Positions 36,467-46,038 of a stretch of DNA of 64,000 nucleotides are shown piece by piece (within the stretch, counting starts at the first letter, position 1; each line of letters begins with the position of its first letter). Both the position numbers and the translations under genes were made by a program. The DNA comes from Paraburkholderia ferrariae NBRC 106233 (GTDB lineage: Bacteria; Pseudomonadota; Gammaproteobacteria; Burkholderiales; Burkholderiaceae). The stretch lies in assembly GCF_000685035.1 (NCBI RefSeq), contig NZ_BAYB01000004.1, positions 372,001 to 436,000 of the forward strand, in the 5' to 3' direction. Below the pieces are notes generated by a model. That model was given only the letters and a program-made list of their open reading frames with translations. It was not told where the DNA came from and ran no database searches.

Positions 36467-36505
36467 ATTGCGGGATTTGTCTAAGGGTTTACGATATAAA
36501 ATGAA

Positions 36506-36561
36506 GTAAAGTGCTTTACATGGGTGTGAAGGTGCATTATTGTTCACAAAACAATCTTGCA
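36506..36561 (+). promoter_or_regulatory. boxCBA promoter with two operator-like dyads
   Basis: TTTACA (36515-36520), 17 bases, TATTGT (36538-36543) make a plausible sigma-70 promoter. The palindrome GTAAAG-TG-CTTTAC (36506-36519) overlaps the -35. The imperfect repeat TGCATTATTG (36533-36542) / CAATCTTGCA (36552-36561) overlaps the -10. The TGCA ends match the TGCA-based operators known for BzdR-type repressors. Confidence 0.6.
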
Positions 36562-36584
36562 TCGTCCAGTCCAGGAGACGCCCC

Positions 36585-38264
36585 ATGTCCTCAGCAGAAA
36601 CCGCCATCGGCGCGGCGCAACGCGTCGATTACCGTACCAGTCCCTCGCAATACAAGCATTGGAAGCTGACGTTCAACGGTCCCGTTGCGACGCTCGGCAT
36701 CGATATCGCCGAAGACGGCGGCATTCGCGACGGCTACAAGCTCAAACTGAATTCCTATGATCTGGGCGTCGACATCGAACTGCATGACGCGATCCAGCGC
36801 ATCCGCTTCGAGCATCCCGAAGTCAGAACGGTGGTGGTCACGAGCCTGAAGGACCGCGTCTTTTGCTCGGGCGCCAACATCTTCATGCTGGGTCTGTCCA
36901 CGCACGCATGGAAAGTCAACTTCTGCAAATTCACCAACGAAACGCGCAATGGTCTCGAAGACTCGTCGCGTCATTCGGGCCTCAAGTTCCTCGCGGCGGT
37001 GAACGGCGCCTGCGCGGGCGGCGGCTACGAGCTGGCGCTGGCATGCGATGAAATTTATCTGGTGGATGACCGCTCGTCGTCGGTGTCATTGCCGGAAGTG
37101 CCGCTGCTCGGCGTGCTGCCCGGCACGGGCGGTTTGACTCGTGTGACCGACAAACGCCGTGTCCGCCACGACCGCGCCGATATTTTCTGCACGGTGGTCG
37201 AAGGTATTCGCGGTGAACGCGCAAAGGAATGGCGTCTGGTGGATGAAGTCGTGAAGCCCAACCAGTTCGATCAGGCGATTGCCGCGCGCGCGCTGGAACT
37301 CGCCGCGCAAAGCGACCGTCCTGCCGATGCGAAGGGCGTGGCGCTGACCTTTATCGAACGCACCGAGCGCGCGGATGGTCTGGGCTACCAGACCGTCGAC
37401 GTCACGATTGACCGTGCAAAGCGTACCGCTACCTTCACCGCCAAGGCGCCGGCGAGCCCGCAACCGACCGACATCGACGCCATCGTCGCCGCCGGCTCGA
37501 ACTGGTGGCCGCTGCGGTTCGCCCGCGAACTGGACGACGCGATCCTGTCGATGCGCACCAACGAACTGGAGATTGGCACGTGGATCTTCAGGACCGAAGG
37601 CGACGCCCGCGCTGTGCTCGCCGCCGATGCGACGCTCATCCAGCACCAGAATCACTGGTTTGTGCGCGAAACGATCGGTCTGCTGCGCCGCACGCTGGCG
37701 CGCATCGATGTCTCATCCCGCTCGCTCTTTGCATTGATCGAACCGGGCTCATGCTTTGCCGGCACGTTGGCCGAACTCGCGTTTGCCGCTGATCGCACCT
37801 ATATGGCGGCAATTCCCAGTAACGAAGACGAAGAACCGGCGATCACCTTGTCGGAAGTCAACTTCGGCCTCTATCCGCTGGTCACGCACCAGTCACGCCT
37901 TGCGCGCCGCTTCTACGAGGAGACCGCACCGCTCGACGCCGTGCGCGCGAAGATCGGCCAGGCAGTCAAGCCGGTCGAGGCTGAACGCCTTGGCCTCGTG
38001 ACCGCAGCGCCGGACGACATCGACTGGGCCGACGAAATCCGCATCGCGCTCGAGGAACGCGCGGCGATGTCGCCGGACGCGCTGACCGGTCTCGAAGCGA
38101 ACCTGCGTTTCAACGGTCCCGAGACGATGGAGACGCGCATTTTCGGCCGCCTGACCGCATGGCAGAACTGGATTTTCAACCGGCCGAATGCAGTGGGCGA
38201 GAAGGGCGCGCTCAAGGTGTACGGCAAGGGCAGCAAGGCGCAATTCGACGTCTCGCGGGTCTGA
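36585..38264 (+). CDS. boxC: BoxC: benzoyl-CoA 2,3-epoxide ring-cleaving dihydrolase
   Basis: The 559-residue protein contains two crotonase-like halves; the first has VFCSGANIFMLG and NGACAGGGYELALACDEIYLV for CoA binding, and the length matches BoxC (about 555). It hydrolyses 2,3-epoxybenzoyl-CoA with two waters, giving 3,4-dehydroadipyl-CoA semialdehyde and formate. The ATG at 36585 follows CAGGAGA by 6 bases. It is the first gene of the boxCBA operon, 76 bases before boxB. Confidence 0.95.
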   Translation: MSSAETAIGAAQRVDYRTSPSQYKHWKLTFNGPVATLGIDIAEDGGIRDGYKLKLNSYDLGVDIELHDAIQRIRFEHPEVRTVVVTSLKDRVFCSGANIFMLGLSTHAWKVNFCKFTNETRNGLEDSSRHSGLKFLAAVNGACAGGGYELALACDEIYLVDDRSSSVSLPEVPLLGVLPGTGGLTRVTDKRRVRHDRADIFCTVVEGIRGERAKEWRLVDEVVKPNQFDQAIAARALELAAQSDRPADAKGVALTFIERTERADGLGYQTVDVTIDRAKRTATFTAKAPASPQPTDIDAIVAAGSNWWPLRFARELDDAILSMRTNELEIGTWIFRTEGDARAVLAADATLIQHQNHWFVRETIGLLRRTLARIDVSSRSLFALIEPGSCFAGTLAELAFAADRTYMAAIPSNEDEEPAITLSEVNFGLYPLVTHQSRLARRFYEETAPLDAVRAKIGQAVKPVEAERLGLVTAAPDDIDWADEIRIALEERAAMSPDALTGLEANLRFNGPETMETRIFGRLTAWQNWIFNRPNAVGEKGALKVYGKGSKAQFDVSRV

Positions 38265-38340
38265 CTCCGCTGCCCGCAGTCCGCCGTCAATACGTGCCTC
38301 TCATCTCAAGCACTGCTGTTTCCCGATCAAGGAACCGACC

Positions 38341-39768
38341 ATGTCAACGATTAACTACAGCGAAAAGATTCCGAACAACGTCAATCTTGCCGACGACCGC
38401 ACGCTGCAACGCGCGCTCGAACAGTGGCAACCGAACTTCCTGTCGTGGTGGGGCGATATGGGCCCGGACGGCTCGCATGGCTATGACGTCTATCTGCGCA
38501 CGGCGGTGAGCGTCGATGCAGGAGGCTGGGCCCACTTCGATCACGTGAAGATGCCCGATTATCGCTGGGGCATTTTTCTCACGCCGGGTGAGCAGGACCG
38601 CAAGATCCAGTTCGGCGAGCATAAGGGTGAGGCGGCGTGGCAGGACGTGCCCGGCGAGCATCGCGCGAACCTGCGCCGCATCATCGTCACGCAGGGTGAC
38701 ACGGAACCGGCGTCGGTCGAGCAGCAGCGTCACCTCGGATTGACCGCGCCGTCGATGTACGACCTGCGCAACCTGTTTCAGGTCAACGTCGAGGAAGGTC
38801 GTCACCTGTGGGCGATGGTGTACCTGCTGCATCGCTACTTCGGTCGTGACGGTCGTGAAGAAGCCGAAGCATTGCTCGGCCGCCGCTCGGGCGACGACGA
38901 CAATCCGCGCATTCTCGGCGCATTCAACGAGAAAACGCCGGACTGGCTGGCGTTCTATATGTTCACGTACTTCACGGACCGCGACGGCAAGTTCCAGTTG
39001 TCGGCGCTCGCGGAGTCGGGTTTCGATCCGCTCGCCCGCACCACGAAGTTCATGCTGACCGAAGAAGCGCATCACATGTTCGTCGGGGAGTCTGGCGTCT
39101 CGCGCGTTGTGCAGCGTACTGCCCAGGTGATGAACGAACTGAAGACCGATGACGTCAACCAGATCCGCGCCGCGGGCGTGATCGATCTGCCGACGATCCA
39201 GCGCTACCTGAACTTCCACTATTCAGTGACGATCGACCTGTTCGGTGCCGATCATTCGTCGAATGCGGCGACCTTCTATAGCTCGGGCCTGAAGGGCCGC
39301 TATGAGGAAACCAAACGCGACGACGACCATCAGCTTGGCGGGCAGAGCTACAAACTGCTCGACGTCCAGGACGGCAAGCTGGTCGAACGCGAAGTGCCGA
39401 TGCTCAACGCGATGAACGAAGTGCTGCGCGACGACTACATCAAGGACTCGGTGGCGGGCGTGAACCGCTGGAACAAGGTGCTGGAGAAGGCCGGCATCGA
39501 GTTCCGCCTGACGGTGCCGCACAAGGCATTCAATCGCCAGATCGGTACGTTTGCCGGCACGCGCGTGGCGCCGGACGGGCGCGTCGTCAGCGAAACCGAA
39601 TGGGCCGCAAATGAGGCGAAATGGCTCGCGACACCGGAAGACCGCGCGTATGTCGCGTCGCTAATGGGCCGCGTGGTTGAGCCGGGCAAGTTCGCCAACT
39701 GGATTGCACCGCCGGCGATGGGCATCAACCGCCAGCCGATTGACTTCGAATATGTGCGATTCAACTGA
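38341..39768 (+). CDS. boxB: BoxB: benzoyl-CoA 2,3-epoxidase di-iron subunit
   Basis: The 475-residue protein matches BoxB throughout: NFLSWWGDMGPDG near the N terminus and di-iron ligand helices VEEGRHLWAMVYLLHRYFG (about 148-166) and LTEEAHHMFVGESG (about 239-252), each with Glu and His. It adds one oxygen atom from O2 to benzoyl-CoA, with electrons from BoxA, to form the 2,3-epoxide. It ends in the conserved GINRQPIDFEYVRFN. Operon position between boxC and boxA is as in other betaproteobacteria. Confidence 0.95.
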   Translation: MSTINYSEKIPNNVNLADDRTLQRALEQWQPNFLSWWGDMGPDGSHGYDVYLRTAVSVDAGGWAHFDHVKMPDYRWGIFLTPGEQDRKIQFGEHKGEAAWQDVPGEHRANLRRIIVTQGDTEPASVEQQRHLGLTAPSMYDLRNLFQVNVEEGRHLWAMVYLLHRYFGRDGREEAEALLGRRSGDDDNPRILGAFNEKTPDWLAFYMFTYFTDRDGKFQLSALAESGFDPLARTTKFMLTEEAHHMFVGESGVSRVVQRTAQVMNELKTDDVNQIRAAGVIDLPTIQRYLNFHYSVTIDLFGADHSSNAATFYSSGLKGRYEETKRDDDHQLGGQSYKLLDVQDGKLVEREVPMLNAMNEVLRDDYIKDSVAGVNRWNKVLEKAGIEFRLTVPHKAFNRQIGTFAGTRVAPDGRVVSETEWAANEAKWLATPEDRAYVASLMGRVVEPGKFANWIAPPAMGINRQPIDFEYVRFN

Positions 39769-39855
39769 TCTGGCCAAAGCCGTATCTGCGCCATATCAGG
39801 CGTCCGGCCACGCTGAGCGTTCAGGCAGCGGGACCGGACGCAGGGAGAGACAACC

Positions 39856-41100
39856 ATGAATGCTCCAGTTCCAATAGAAGTGCTCAGGCAGCATCTGATC
39901 GACCCGGAAATCTGTATTCGCTGCAACACCTGCGAAGAGACCTGTCCGATCGACGCGATTACGCATGACGATAACAACTACGTCGTGAAGGCGGACGTGT
40001 GCAATGGCTGCATGGCATGCGTGTCGCCGTGCCCCACCGGCGCCATCGACAACTGGCGTACCGTGCTCAAGGCCGACGCGTATAGCATCGACGAGCAGTT
40101 CAGCTGGGACGAGCTGCCGGCGCAGAACACGACCGCGAACGCCGCGCTTGATGCGACAGCGCAAGCAAACGGGGACAACGAAACGGGCGAAACAGCGAGT
40201 GGCATCGAAGTCGATGCTGCGCGCGGCTCGACCGTGCCGCCGTGGTCGGCGGCGAAGCCCTACGTGAACCTGTATACGCACAAGGCGCCGACTACGGCGA
40301 CGGTCGTGGGCAATTACCGTCTTACCGACGAATCGGCCGACAGTGACATCCATCATATCGTGCTGGATTTCGGCACGTTGCCGTTTCCCGTGCTTGAAGG
40401 ACAGTCGATCGGGATTCTGCCGCCGGGGACCACGAAGGACGGCAAGCCACATCACGCGCGCCAGTATTCGCTCGCCAGTCCACGCGATGGTGAGCGTCCC
40501 CGTTATAACAATGTATCGCTGACAGTCAAACGCGTCACGCGTGACTATCAGGACAATGCGGCCGACGGCGTGTGCTCGAATTACCTGTGCGACCTGAAAA
40601 AGGGCGACAAGGTTACCGTGATTGGGCCATTCGGTAGCACCTTCCTGATGCCGAACCACCCGGACTCTCATCTGCTGATGATCTGCACCGGTACGGGCTC
40701 GGCGCCCATGCGCGCCATGACGGAATACCGCCGGCGCCGCCGCCTGAAGGGTGCGACTGGCAAGCTGATGCTGTTCTTCGGAGCGCGCACGAAAGAAGAG
40801 TTACCGTACTTCGGACCTCTGACCAATTTGCCGAAGGACTTCATCGATACGAACCTTGCGTTTTCCCGCACGCCCGGACAGCCGAAGCGCTATGTGCAGG
40901 ACGCGATGCGCGAGCGAGCGGTTGATATCGCACAGTTGCTGAAGAACGACGGCACGTACATCTACGTTTGCGGCCTGAAGGGCATGGAGGACGGCGTGCT
41001 GCAGGCGCTGCAGGAGATTGCGGAACGGAATGGTCTCGACTGGGCGACGCTTTGGCCGCGCCTGAAGCGCGAAGGGCGTCTGCATCTTGAAACATATTGA
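39856..41100 (+). CDS. boxA: BoxA: NADPH-dependent reductase of benzoyl-CoA epoxidase
   Basis: The 414-residue protein has an N-terminal ferredoxin domain with two 4Fe-4S motifs ([14 protein letters not shown] starting at Cys20, and [12 protein letters not shown]), a variable Ala/Thr-rich linker (about 95-130), and a C-terminal ferredoxin-NADP reductase domain ([49 protein letters not shown]). It passes electrons from NADPH through FAD and the Fe-S clusters to BoxB. GGGAGAG precedes the ATG. Confidence 0.95.
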   Translation: MNAPVPIEVLRQHLIDPEICIRCNTCEETCPIDAITHDDNNYVVKADVCNGCMACVSPCPTGAIDNWRTVLKADAYSIDEQFSWDELPAQNTTANAALDATAQANGDNETGETASGIEVDAARGSTVPPWSAAKPYVNLYTHKAPTTATVVGNYRLTDESADSDIHHIVLDFGTLPFPVLEGQSIGILPPGTTKDGKPHHARQYSLASPRDGERPRYNNVSLTVKRVTRDYQDNAADGVCSNYLCDLKKGDKVTVIGPFGSTFLMPNHPDSHLLMICTGTGSAPMRAMTEYRRRRRLKGATGKLMLFFGARTKEELPYFGPLTNLPKDFIDTNLAFSRTPGQPKRYVQDAMRERAVDIAQLLKNDGTYIYVCGLKGMEDGVLQALQEIAERNGLDWATLWPRLKREGRLHLETY

Positions 41101-41112
41101 TTGACGCGAGTG

Positions 41113-41159
41113 CCAACCGGGTGCCGCAGTTGATTCTGACGGCCGCATTGCCCGGTTGG
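41113..41159 (+). terminator. Stem-loop after boxA
   Basis: CCAACCGGG (41113-41121) and CCCGGTTGG (41151-41159) are perfect 9-base complements 12 bases after the boxA stop. The loop is long (29 bases) and no T-run follows, so it may weaken rather than stop transcription into the beta-oxidation genes. Confidence 0.45.
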
Positions 41160-41196
41160 TGTAAGGGACGGCACGGCACGTCGCCGCCTTAAGCGA

Positions 41197-42024
41197 ATGG
41201 AAATCCAGGTGACTGAAAAGAACACATTTGATGACAACTTCGCGACCCTTGATTGCGTTGTCGACGAGACGGGTGTCGCCCGCGTTACGCTAAACCGCCC
41301 CGACGTGCATAACGCGTTCAACGACGCGATGATCGAGGAGTTGACGCGCTGCTTTCTGCAACTGGGATCGCACGACGGCGTCCGGGTGATCGTACTTGCG
41401 TCGTCCGGCAACGTGTTTTGTGCCGGCGCAGACCTCAACTGGATGAAACGGGCGAGCGCTAACCGTGCCGATGCGAACATCCAGGATGCACGGCGATTCG
41501 CCAGCATGATGCAGGCGCTTCATGCATGTTCCAGGCCTATTGTCGCGCGGGTGCAGGGCGGGGCGTTTGGCGGTGGCGTGGGCCTGATCTGCGTCTGCGA
41601 CATTGTGGTTGCGAGCGAGCAGGCCCGGTTTGCTGTCACCGAGGCGCGTTTTGGGATTCTGCCCGCTGTGATTGGGCCATACCTGATTGAGGCGGTCGGT
41701 GTGCGGCAGGCGAGACGTCTTGCACTTACCGCATCGCTGATTGACGCGGCCGAGGCCCGCGACCTGGGTCTCGTTCACTATGTAACCATGAGCGAAGGAT
41801 TGGACGGGCAGGTGCAGAAGGTTGTGTCCGGGCTGACGGGAAATGGTCCGACTGCATTGCAGGAAATAAAGACCTTGTTCGGCGATATCGCTGGCCGTCC
41901 GATTGACGGGAGCGTCACAGATCTCACCGCGGCGACCATCGCCCGGGTGCGTTCCACGGAAGAGGCGAAAGAGGGGTTCTCCGCATTTTTCGACAAACGG
42001 CCCGCAGCCTGGAGTGTCAAATGA
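41197..42024 (+). CDS. Enoyl-CoA hydratase/isomerase, first gene of beta-oxidation operon
   Basis: The 275-residue crotonase has the CoA-binding oxyanion motifs FCAGADLNWMKRA (about 70-82) and VQGGAFGGGVGLICVCDIVVA, and a C terminus typical of methylglutaconyl/isohexenylglutaconyl-type hydratases (TEEAKEGFSAFFDKRPAAW). In this place it probably isomerises or hydrates the dehydroadipyl-CoA coming from BoxD. Its stop overlaps the next start by ATGA (42021-42024), so the genes are translationally coupled. Confidence 0.85.
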   Translation: MEIQVTEKNTFDDNFATLDCVVDETGVARVTLNRPDVHNAFNDAMIEELTRCFLQLGSHDGVRVIVLASSGNVFCAGADLNWMKRASANRADANIQDARRFASMMQALHACSRPIVARVQGGAFGGGVGLICVCDIVVASEQARFAVTEARFGILPAVIGPYLIEAVGVRQARRLALTASLIDAAEARDLGLVHYVTMSEGLDGQVQKVVSGLTGNGPTALQEIKTLFGDIAGRPIDGSVTDLTAATIARVRSTEEAKEGFSAFFDKRPAAWSVK

Positions 42025-43589
42025 ATTGGGACGCTTCCGGGCTGAGGAATGACGCGGCGGTTGGCATTATCGGCGCCGGGACAATGGGCGCAGGCATTGC
42101 GCAGATCGCAGCAGCAGCCGGACATCGGGTCCTGCTTTTCGACGCGAGGAGCGGCGCTGCGGCACAGGTCCTGGATAAGCTCAACGCTGATCTGAAAAAG
42201 CGGGTCGACGCGGGAAAACTCGATTCCACTGATGCCAGGGCCCTGGTTGCGCGAATCGAGCCTGTCGATGCTATTGCCGCTGTCAGCGAAGCCGGTATTG
42301 TGATTGAAGCAATTGTTGAACGTCTCGACGCCAAGCGTGAACTGCTTGCGCAACTCGAGAGTCTCGTGGCTGACCGGACGATTCTTGCGTCCAATACATC
42401 ATCGATTTCCGTTACCGCGTTAGGTCGTGATCTGCGCTTGCCGCAACGGCTCGTCGGGATGCATTTTTTCAACCCGGTGCCTGTCATGAAGCTCGTCGAA
42501 GTCGTCTCCGGCGCGGCGACCGACAGCGCTGTTGCGCACGCGGTGGCCGATCTGGCGGTGCGTTGGGGCAAGGTGCCGATCCACGCACGCTCCACTCCGG
42601 GTTTTGTGGTCAACCGCATTGCCAGGCCGTTTTACGCGGAAGCGCTGCTTCTGCTGCAGGATCGATATGCGACGCCGTCGCAAATCGACGCTGCGCTGCG
42701 TGCCGCGGGCTTCCGGATGGGCCCTTGTGAGTTGATGGACCTGATCGGTCACGACGTCAATTTCTCGGTGACCGAGTCGATGTTTGCGGCCAGCTTTTTT
42801 GACCGGCGCTATACCCCATCCATCGTCCAGCGCGAACTGGTAGATGGTGGCTTGCTAGGCCGAAAGAACGGGCGAGGTTTCTATGACTACCCGGCGGAAC
42901 CCCTGGCAGAAGCTGCTGCGACGCCCGCACAGGTCGATACCGATCCACCGTGCGTGAGCGTATCCGGTGACAGCTTCACAATTACGACGGTAGGCGCTGA
43001 ACTATCCGGCGAGGGATGGGAGGTCGAATATGCCAATTCCGCCGGTGCCTCGCTGGGACGTGCTGACAACATATTGATGAAGGACACGCTGCTTGTTGGC
43101 GATACGCTGATTTGCGTAACGGACGGCCGTCCTGCCGCACAGGTCGCTGCACAATCTGGTCGCCGCCATGTCGCCGTCATTGACATCATCGTCAGTGAGG
43201 ACGCCGGCCCGCTTTGCGTTGCATTTGCGCCCAGTTGCGGAGAACAGCAACGCGCGGTAGTGCGCAATCTTCTGGAAACAGTGGGCCGCAGGCCCATCGA
43301 AATCGACGATGCGCCGGGGATGGTCGTCGCACGCACAATCGCGATGCTGGTTAATGAAGCGGCCGACGCCGTGCAACAGGGCGTGTGCGATGAAGCCTCA
43401 GTTGATACCGCCATGAAGCTGGGTACCAACTATCCTTTGGGGCCGTTCGAATGGCTCGACAAGCTTGGAGCGCCGACAGTGTGTAACCTGCTTGATCATC
43501 TTGATGCCGTTTATCGCGGTGAGCGATACCGTGCGAGTTTGCTGCTGCGCCGACGCATCTGGGGGCAAGCGATGGGGACTGAATCATGA
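42021..43589 (+). CDS. 3-Hydroxyacyl-CoA dehydrogenase (PaaH/PaaC-like, two C-terminal domains)
   Basis: The 522-residue protein has an NAD-binding N terminus (IGAGTMGAGIAQIAAAAGHRVLLFD), the catalytic region RLVGMHFFNPVPVMKLVEVV, and TPGFVVNRIARPFYAEAL. A second 3HCDH C-terminal domain (DDAPGMVVARTIAMLVNEAADAV, GTNYPLGPFEW) follows, as in the phenylacetate-pathway enzymes of about 500 residues. It would oxidise 3-hydroxyadipyl-CoA to 3-oxoadipyl-CoA. It overlaps both neighbours by 4 bases. Confidence 0.88.
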   Translation: MNWDASGLRNDAAVGIIGAGTMGAGIAQIAAAAGHRVLLFDARSGAAAQVLDKLNADLKKRVDAGKLDSTDARALVARIEPVDAIAAVSEAGIVIEAIVERLDAKRELLAQLESLVADRTILASNTSSISVTALGRDLRLPQRLVGMHFFNPVPVMKLVEVVSGAATDSAVAHAVADLAVRWGKVPIHARSTPGFVVNRIARPFYAEALLLLQDRYATPSQIDAALRAAGFRMGPCELMDLIGHDVNFSVTESMFAASFFDRRYTPSIVQRELVDGGLLGRKNGRGFYDYPAEPLAEAAATPAQVDTDPPCVSVSGDSFTITTVGAELSGEGWEVEYANSAGASLGRADNILMKDTLLVGDTLICVTDGRPAAQVAAQSGRRHVAVIDIIVSEDAGPLCVAFAPSCGEQQRAVVRNLLETVGRRPIEIDDAPGMVVARTIAMLVNEAADAVQQGVCDEASVDTAMKLGTNYPLGPFEWLDKLGAPTVCNLLDHLDAVYRGERYRASLLLRRRIWGQAMGTES

Positions 43590-44401
43590 GCGACCGGTTC
43601 GAAGTTGATACCGATAATTTTCGTGTCGAACTGAATGATGGCGTGGCCGAGCTTGTATTTGGCACGCCGGGGAGCATGCCGTTTGCCGACGAGCGTGGAC
43701 ACCGCGAACTCTCCCGGATCTGGTCGCGGCTGGACGGGCATCCTGGTGTAAGGGCGATTCTTGTTCGCAGCGAGGGCAAGGGCTTCTGTGCGGGCGGGAC
43801 CCTCGACGTCGTGAGGCAGATGGTTGGCAGCGAGACCATGCGCCTGACGGTCATGAAGGAAGCCAGAGCCATCGTCCAGGGAATGCTGGATTGCGACCGT
43901 CCTGTCGTTTCCGCGATTAATGGTGCTGCGGTCGGTGGCGGGCTTGCGGTCGCGTTGCTGGCCGACATTTCGATTGCGGCGAAGACGGCGAAGCTCATCG
44001 ACGGCCACACGAAGCTCGGTGTTGCCGCAGGCGACCATGCGGCATTGATATGGCCGCTGCTGTGCGGGATGGCAAAGGCAAAGTACTACCTGCTGCTATG
44101 TGAGACCTTGAGCGGCGAGGAGGCGGAGCGGATTGGAGTGGTCAGCGCGGCTGTGGACGAAGCCGAACTGCTTACAACGGCTCGCAGCGTGAGCAGGAGG
44201 CTCGCTAATGGGAGCCCCACGGCGCTGGCCTGGACCAAACGCTCGCTTAACCACTGGCTGCGCGCCGCGTGGCCAGCTTTCGAAGCATCATTGGCGGCAG
44301 AAATCCTGGGATTCGCTGGTGCCGACGCTAGTGAAGGTCTTCATGCGCTGGAAGAGAAGCGGGCGCCGTCATTTGTTAATGTCGAGGCGAAGGCAGTATG
44401 A
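43586..44401 (+). CDS. Second enoyl-CoA hydratase/isomerase
   Basis: The 271-residue crotonase has GKGFCAGGTLDVV and NGAAVGGGLAVALLADISIA as oxyanion and CoA motifs, and HTKLGVAAGDHAALIWPLLCGMAKAKYYLL. The Glu pair of classical hydratases is partly replaced (GDHAA loop), so it may isomerise rather than hydrate. Together with the first crotonase it could supply the delta3-delta2 isomerase and hydratase steps needed to process 3,4-dehydroadipyl-CoA. It starts and ends with ATGA overlaps. Confidence 0.85.
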   Translation: MSDRFEVDTDNFRVELNDGVAELVFGTPGSMPFADERGHRELSRIWSRLDGHPGVRAILVRSEGKGFCAGGTLDVVRQMVGSETMRLTVMKEARAIVQGMLDCDRPVVSAINGAAVGGGLAVALLADISIAAKTAKLIDGHTKLGVAAGDHAALIWPLLCGMAKAKYYLLLCETLSGEEAERIGVVSAAVDEAELLTTARSVSRRLANGSPTALAWTKRSLNHWLRAAWPAFEASLAAEILGFAGADASEGLHALEEKRAPSFVNVEAKAV

Positions 44402-44832
44402 AATTTCACGAGTTCAGCCCTCACCAGGTCATTAAGGCCGGCCCATATGTCGTGACCGAAGCTGAGGTGCTTGAGTTCGCCAGTCGCTATGATCCGCAAT
44501 GGTTTCATACGGATCTACGAACTGCAGGGCAAGGACGCTGGGGCGGAGTGATCGCCAGTGGCTGGCATACGTGTGCTATCGCCATGCGACTGGCATGTGA
44601 TGCGGCGCTCTCCGATTCGGGGTCTTGGGGTTCTCCGGGACTTGACTATCTGAAATGGGTGAAGCCGGTACGGCCCGGCGATTCCTTGACGTTTCACGCG
44701 ACGGTCATTGACGTCCGCAGATCGAGATCTACGCCATCCCTGGGAATCGTGAAATGGCGCTGGCAACTGTTCAATCAGAACCAGACCGAGGTCCTCGATA
44801 CTGTTGCGAATAGTTTCTTCGAGGCGAATTAG
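44398..44832 (+). CDS. MaoC-type (R)-specific hydratase/dehydratase
   Basis: The 144-residue hot-dog protein has VTEAEVLEFASRYDPQWFHTD, which holds the Asp/His pair of the hydratase-2 motif, GVIASGWHTCAIAMRL, and LKWVKPVRPGDSLTFHATV. Such proteins hydrate enoyl-CoAs or act as acyl-CoA chaperone-like thioester enzymes. It is the last gene of the four-gene coupled operon and could provide an alternative hydration route. No thiolase follows. Confidence 0.85.
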   Translation: MKFHEFSPHQVIKAGPYVVTEAEVLEFASRYDPQWFHTDLRTAGQGRWGGVIASGWHTCAIAMRLACDAALSDSGSWGSPGLDYLKWVKPVRPGDSLTFHATVIDVRRSRSTPSLGIVKWRWQLFNQNQTEVLDTVANSFFEAN

Positions 44833-45165
44833 CGTAGGAAAAAGCGTGCGTTCACCCAGACAGTCGGAATCCACACATGGCTCTGGCATTCTTGGGACGT
44901 AGCTGACGATCTTGGGTCTGTCAGGATTTTCGTGTTTGACGCAAGACATCTATCGGGCAGCAATCAGCGACGAAGTCGGCTTTTCGTGTGGCGGCTCTCT
45001 CGTCCGCTCCTTCTTCGGCCCTCTAACCGGGAAATGTACCGACTCTGAACTTTGTGCAGATAATTCATCATTTCCTCTGTTCGTGGAAAGAGTCGGATAC
45101 TCGTTTCCGTCGCAGCCGATGATTGCATCTTCTACGCGAGGCAGGGAACGGTACAAATCAGATGC
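44833..45165. other. Intergenic region, 333 bp, no gene recognised
   Basis: This lies between the convergent MaoC gene and the truncated acetyltransferase. Small frames on both strands lack any motif. No clear terminator was found. Confidence 0.45.
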
Positions 45166-45615
45166 TTACCTACGGATTTCTCGGACAGGGTCAATTGTTT
45201 GCCGCAAATAGTCCTGCCGGGTCATTCTGTAACGTCGACTCGGCATTCCATCATGCGTGCTTTGCCCGTGGTCCCTCATTCCCACCTTCTCGGCGACTCT
45301 CATCGACGCGACGTTAGCCGCGTGAATATCCGCAACGATCTCTGGCAATTGTTTATCGTACAACGCATGCGTTGCTATCGGAAGTGCCGCCTTTGTCGCA
45401 TATCCGTGTCCCCATGCCTTACGGGCGAGACGCCATCCGATCTCGATCTCCGGTCCGATTGCATCATAGGGGATCAGGAGCACCCAACCAAGAAAATGAC
45501 GGGGATCTTGTTTCGGAAAGATGGACCAGTACCCGAGACCCTCGCCAAATCCCGTTTCGATGCGATGTTCTAGAAAGCGCTCGTGCGCGGCGGGATCACT
45601 CCACGGACCGGTCAC
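45166..45615 (-). pseudogene. GNAT acetyltransferase, 5' end missing
   Basis: The 149-residue frame matches RimJ/RimL-type GNAT acetyltransferases from the middle of the first strand pair onward: VTGPWSDPAAHERFLEHRI, FLGWVLLIP, EIEIGWRLARKAWGHGYATKAA (acetyl-CoA binding) and DIHAANVASMRVAEKVGM. The usual first 35-40 residues (the ERLxLRxW region) are absent; upstream sequence switches at once to an MFS transporter fragment in the opposite direction. A GTG at 45615 could still start translation, so residual activity is possible but unlikely. Confidence 0.75.
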
Positions 45616-46020
45616 AGGTCACCTCGGGATCACGGTCCATGGAGAGACAGGCATCGTATTGTTCCTGATCACTGGTGCACTAGGCCTTCTAATCATCGTG
45701 CCTCTGTATGCGCTCACCCTGCGCCGGGAACAGGACGCGCCGTACCGCACGCTGCCTGCGACGGGCGGCAAGACGAAGCTTTCGCTTGCCGCGATGGGGC
45801 GAGGCAAGTTTCTCTCTCTGATGCTGTTTGTACAGGTTACACGGGGAATGTTGTTCTGGGGGATCACCCTTTGGCTGCCTCTTGCGATTCGTTCCATCGG
45901 GTTCTCAGGAACAGCGCAGGCCGTAGCCAGTGCAGTTGCTTTTCTCTTCGCCGTACTGTTGGCAGTGCCCATGGCGTCAGTCAGTGATCGTACGGGAAAG
46001 CGAGCGCGTGTGGCAGCACT
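45616..46020 (+). pseudogene. MFS transporter internal fragment
   Basis: About 135 residues carry four hydrophobic segments (GIVLFLITGALGLLIIVPLYAL, FLSLMLFVQVTRGMLFWGITLWLPLAI, AVASAVAFLFAVLLAVPMASV) and the MFS loop SDRTGKRARV. It resembles the middle of a phthalate/sugar-acid-type permease, from helix 6 to helix 8. Both ends are lost: the left end abuts the acetyltransferase fragment and the right end abuts a porin fragment. No start codon belongs to it. Confidence 0.75.
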
Positions 46021-46038
46021 TAGACTGATCATAACTGT

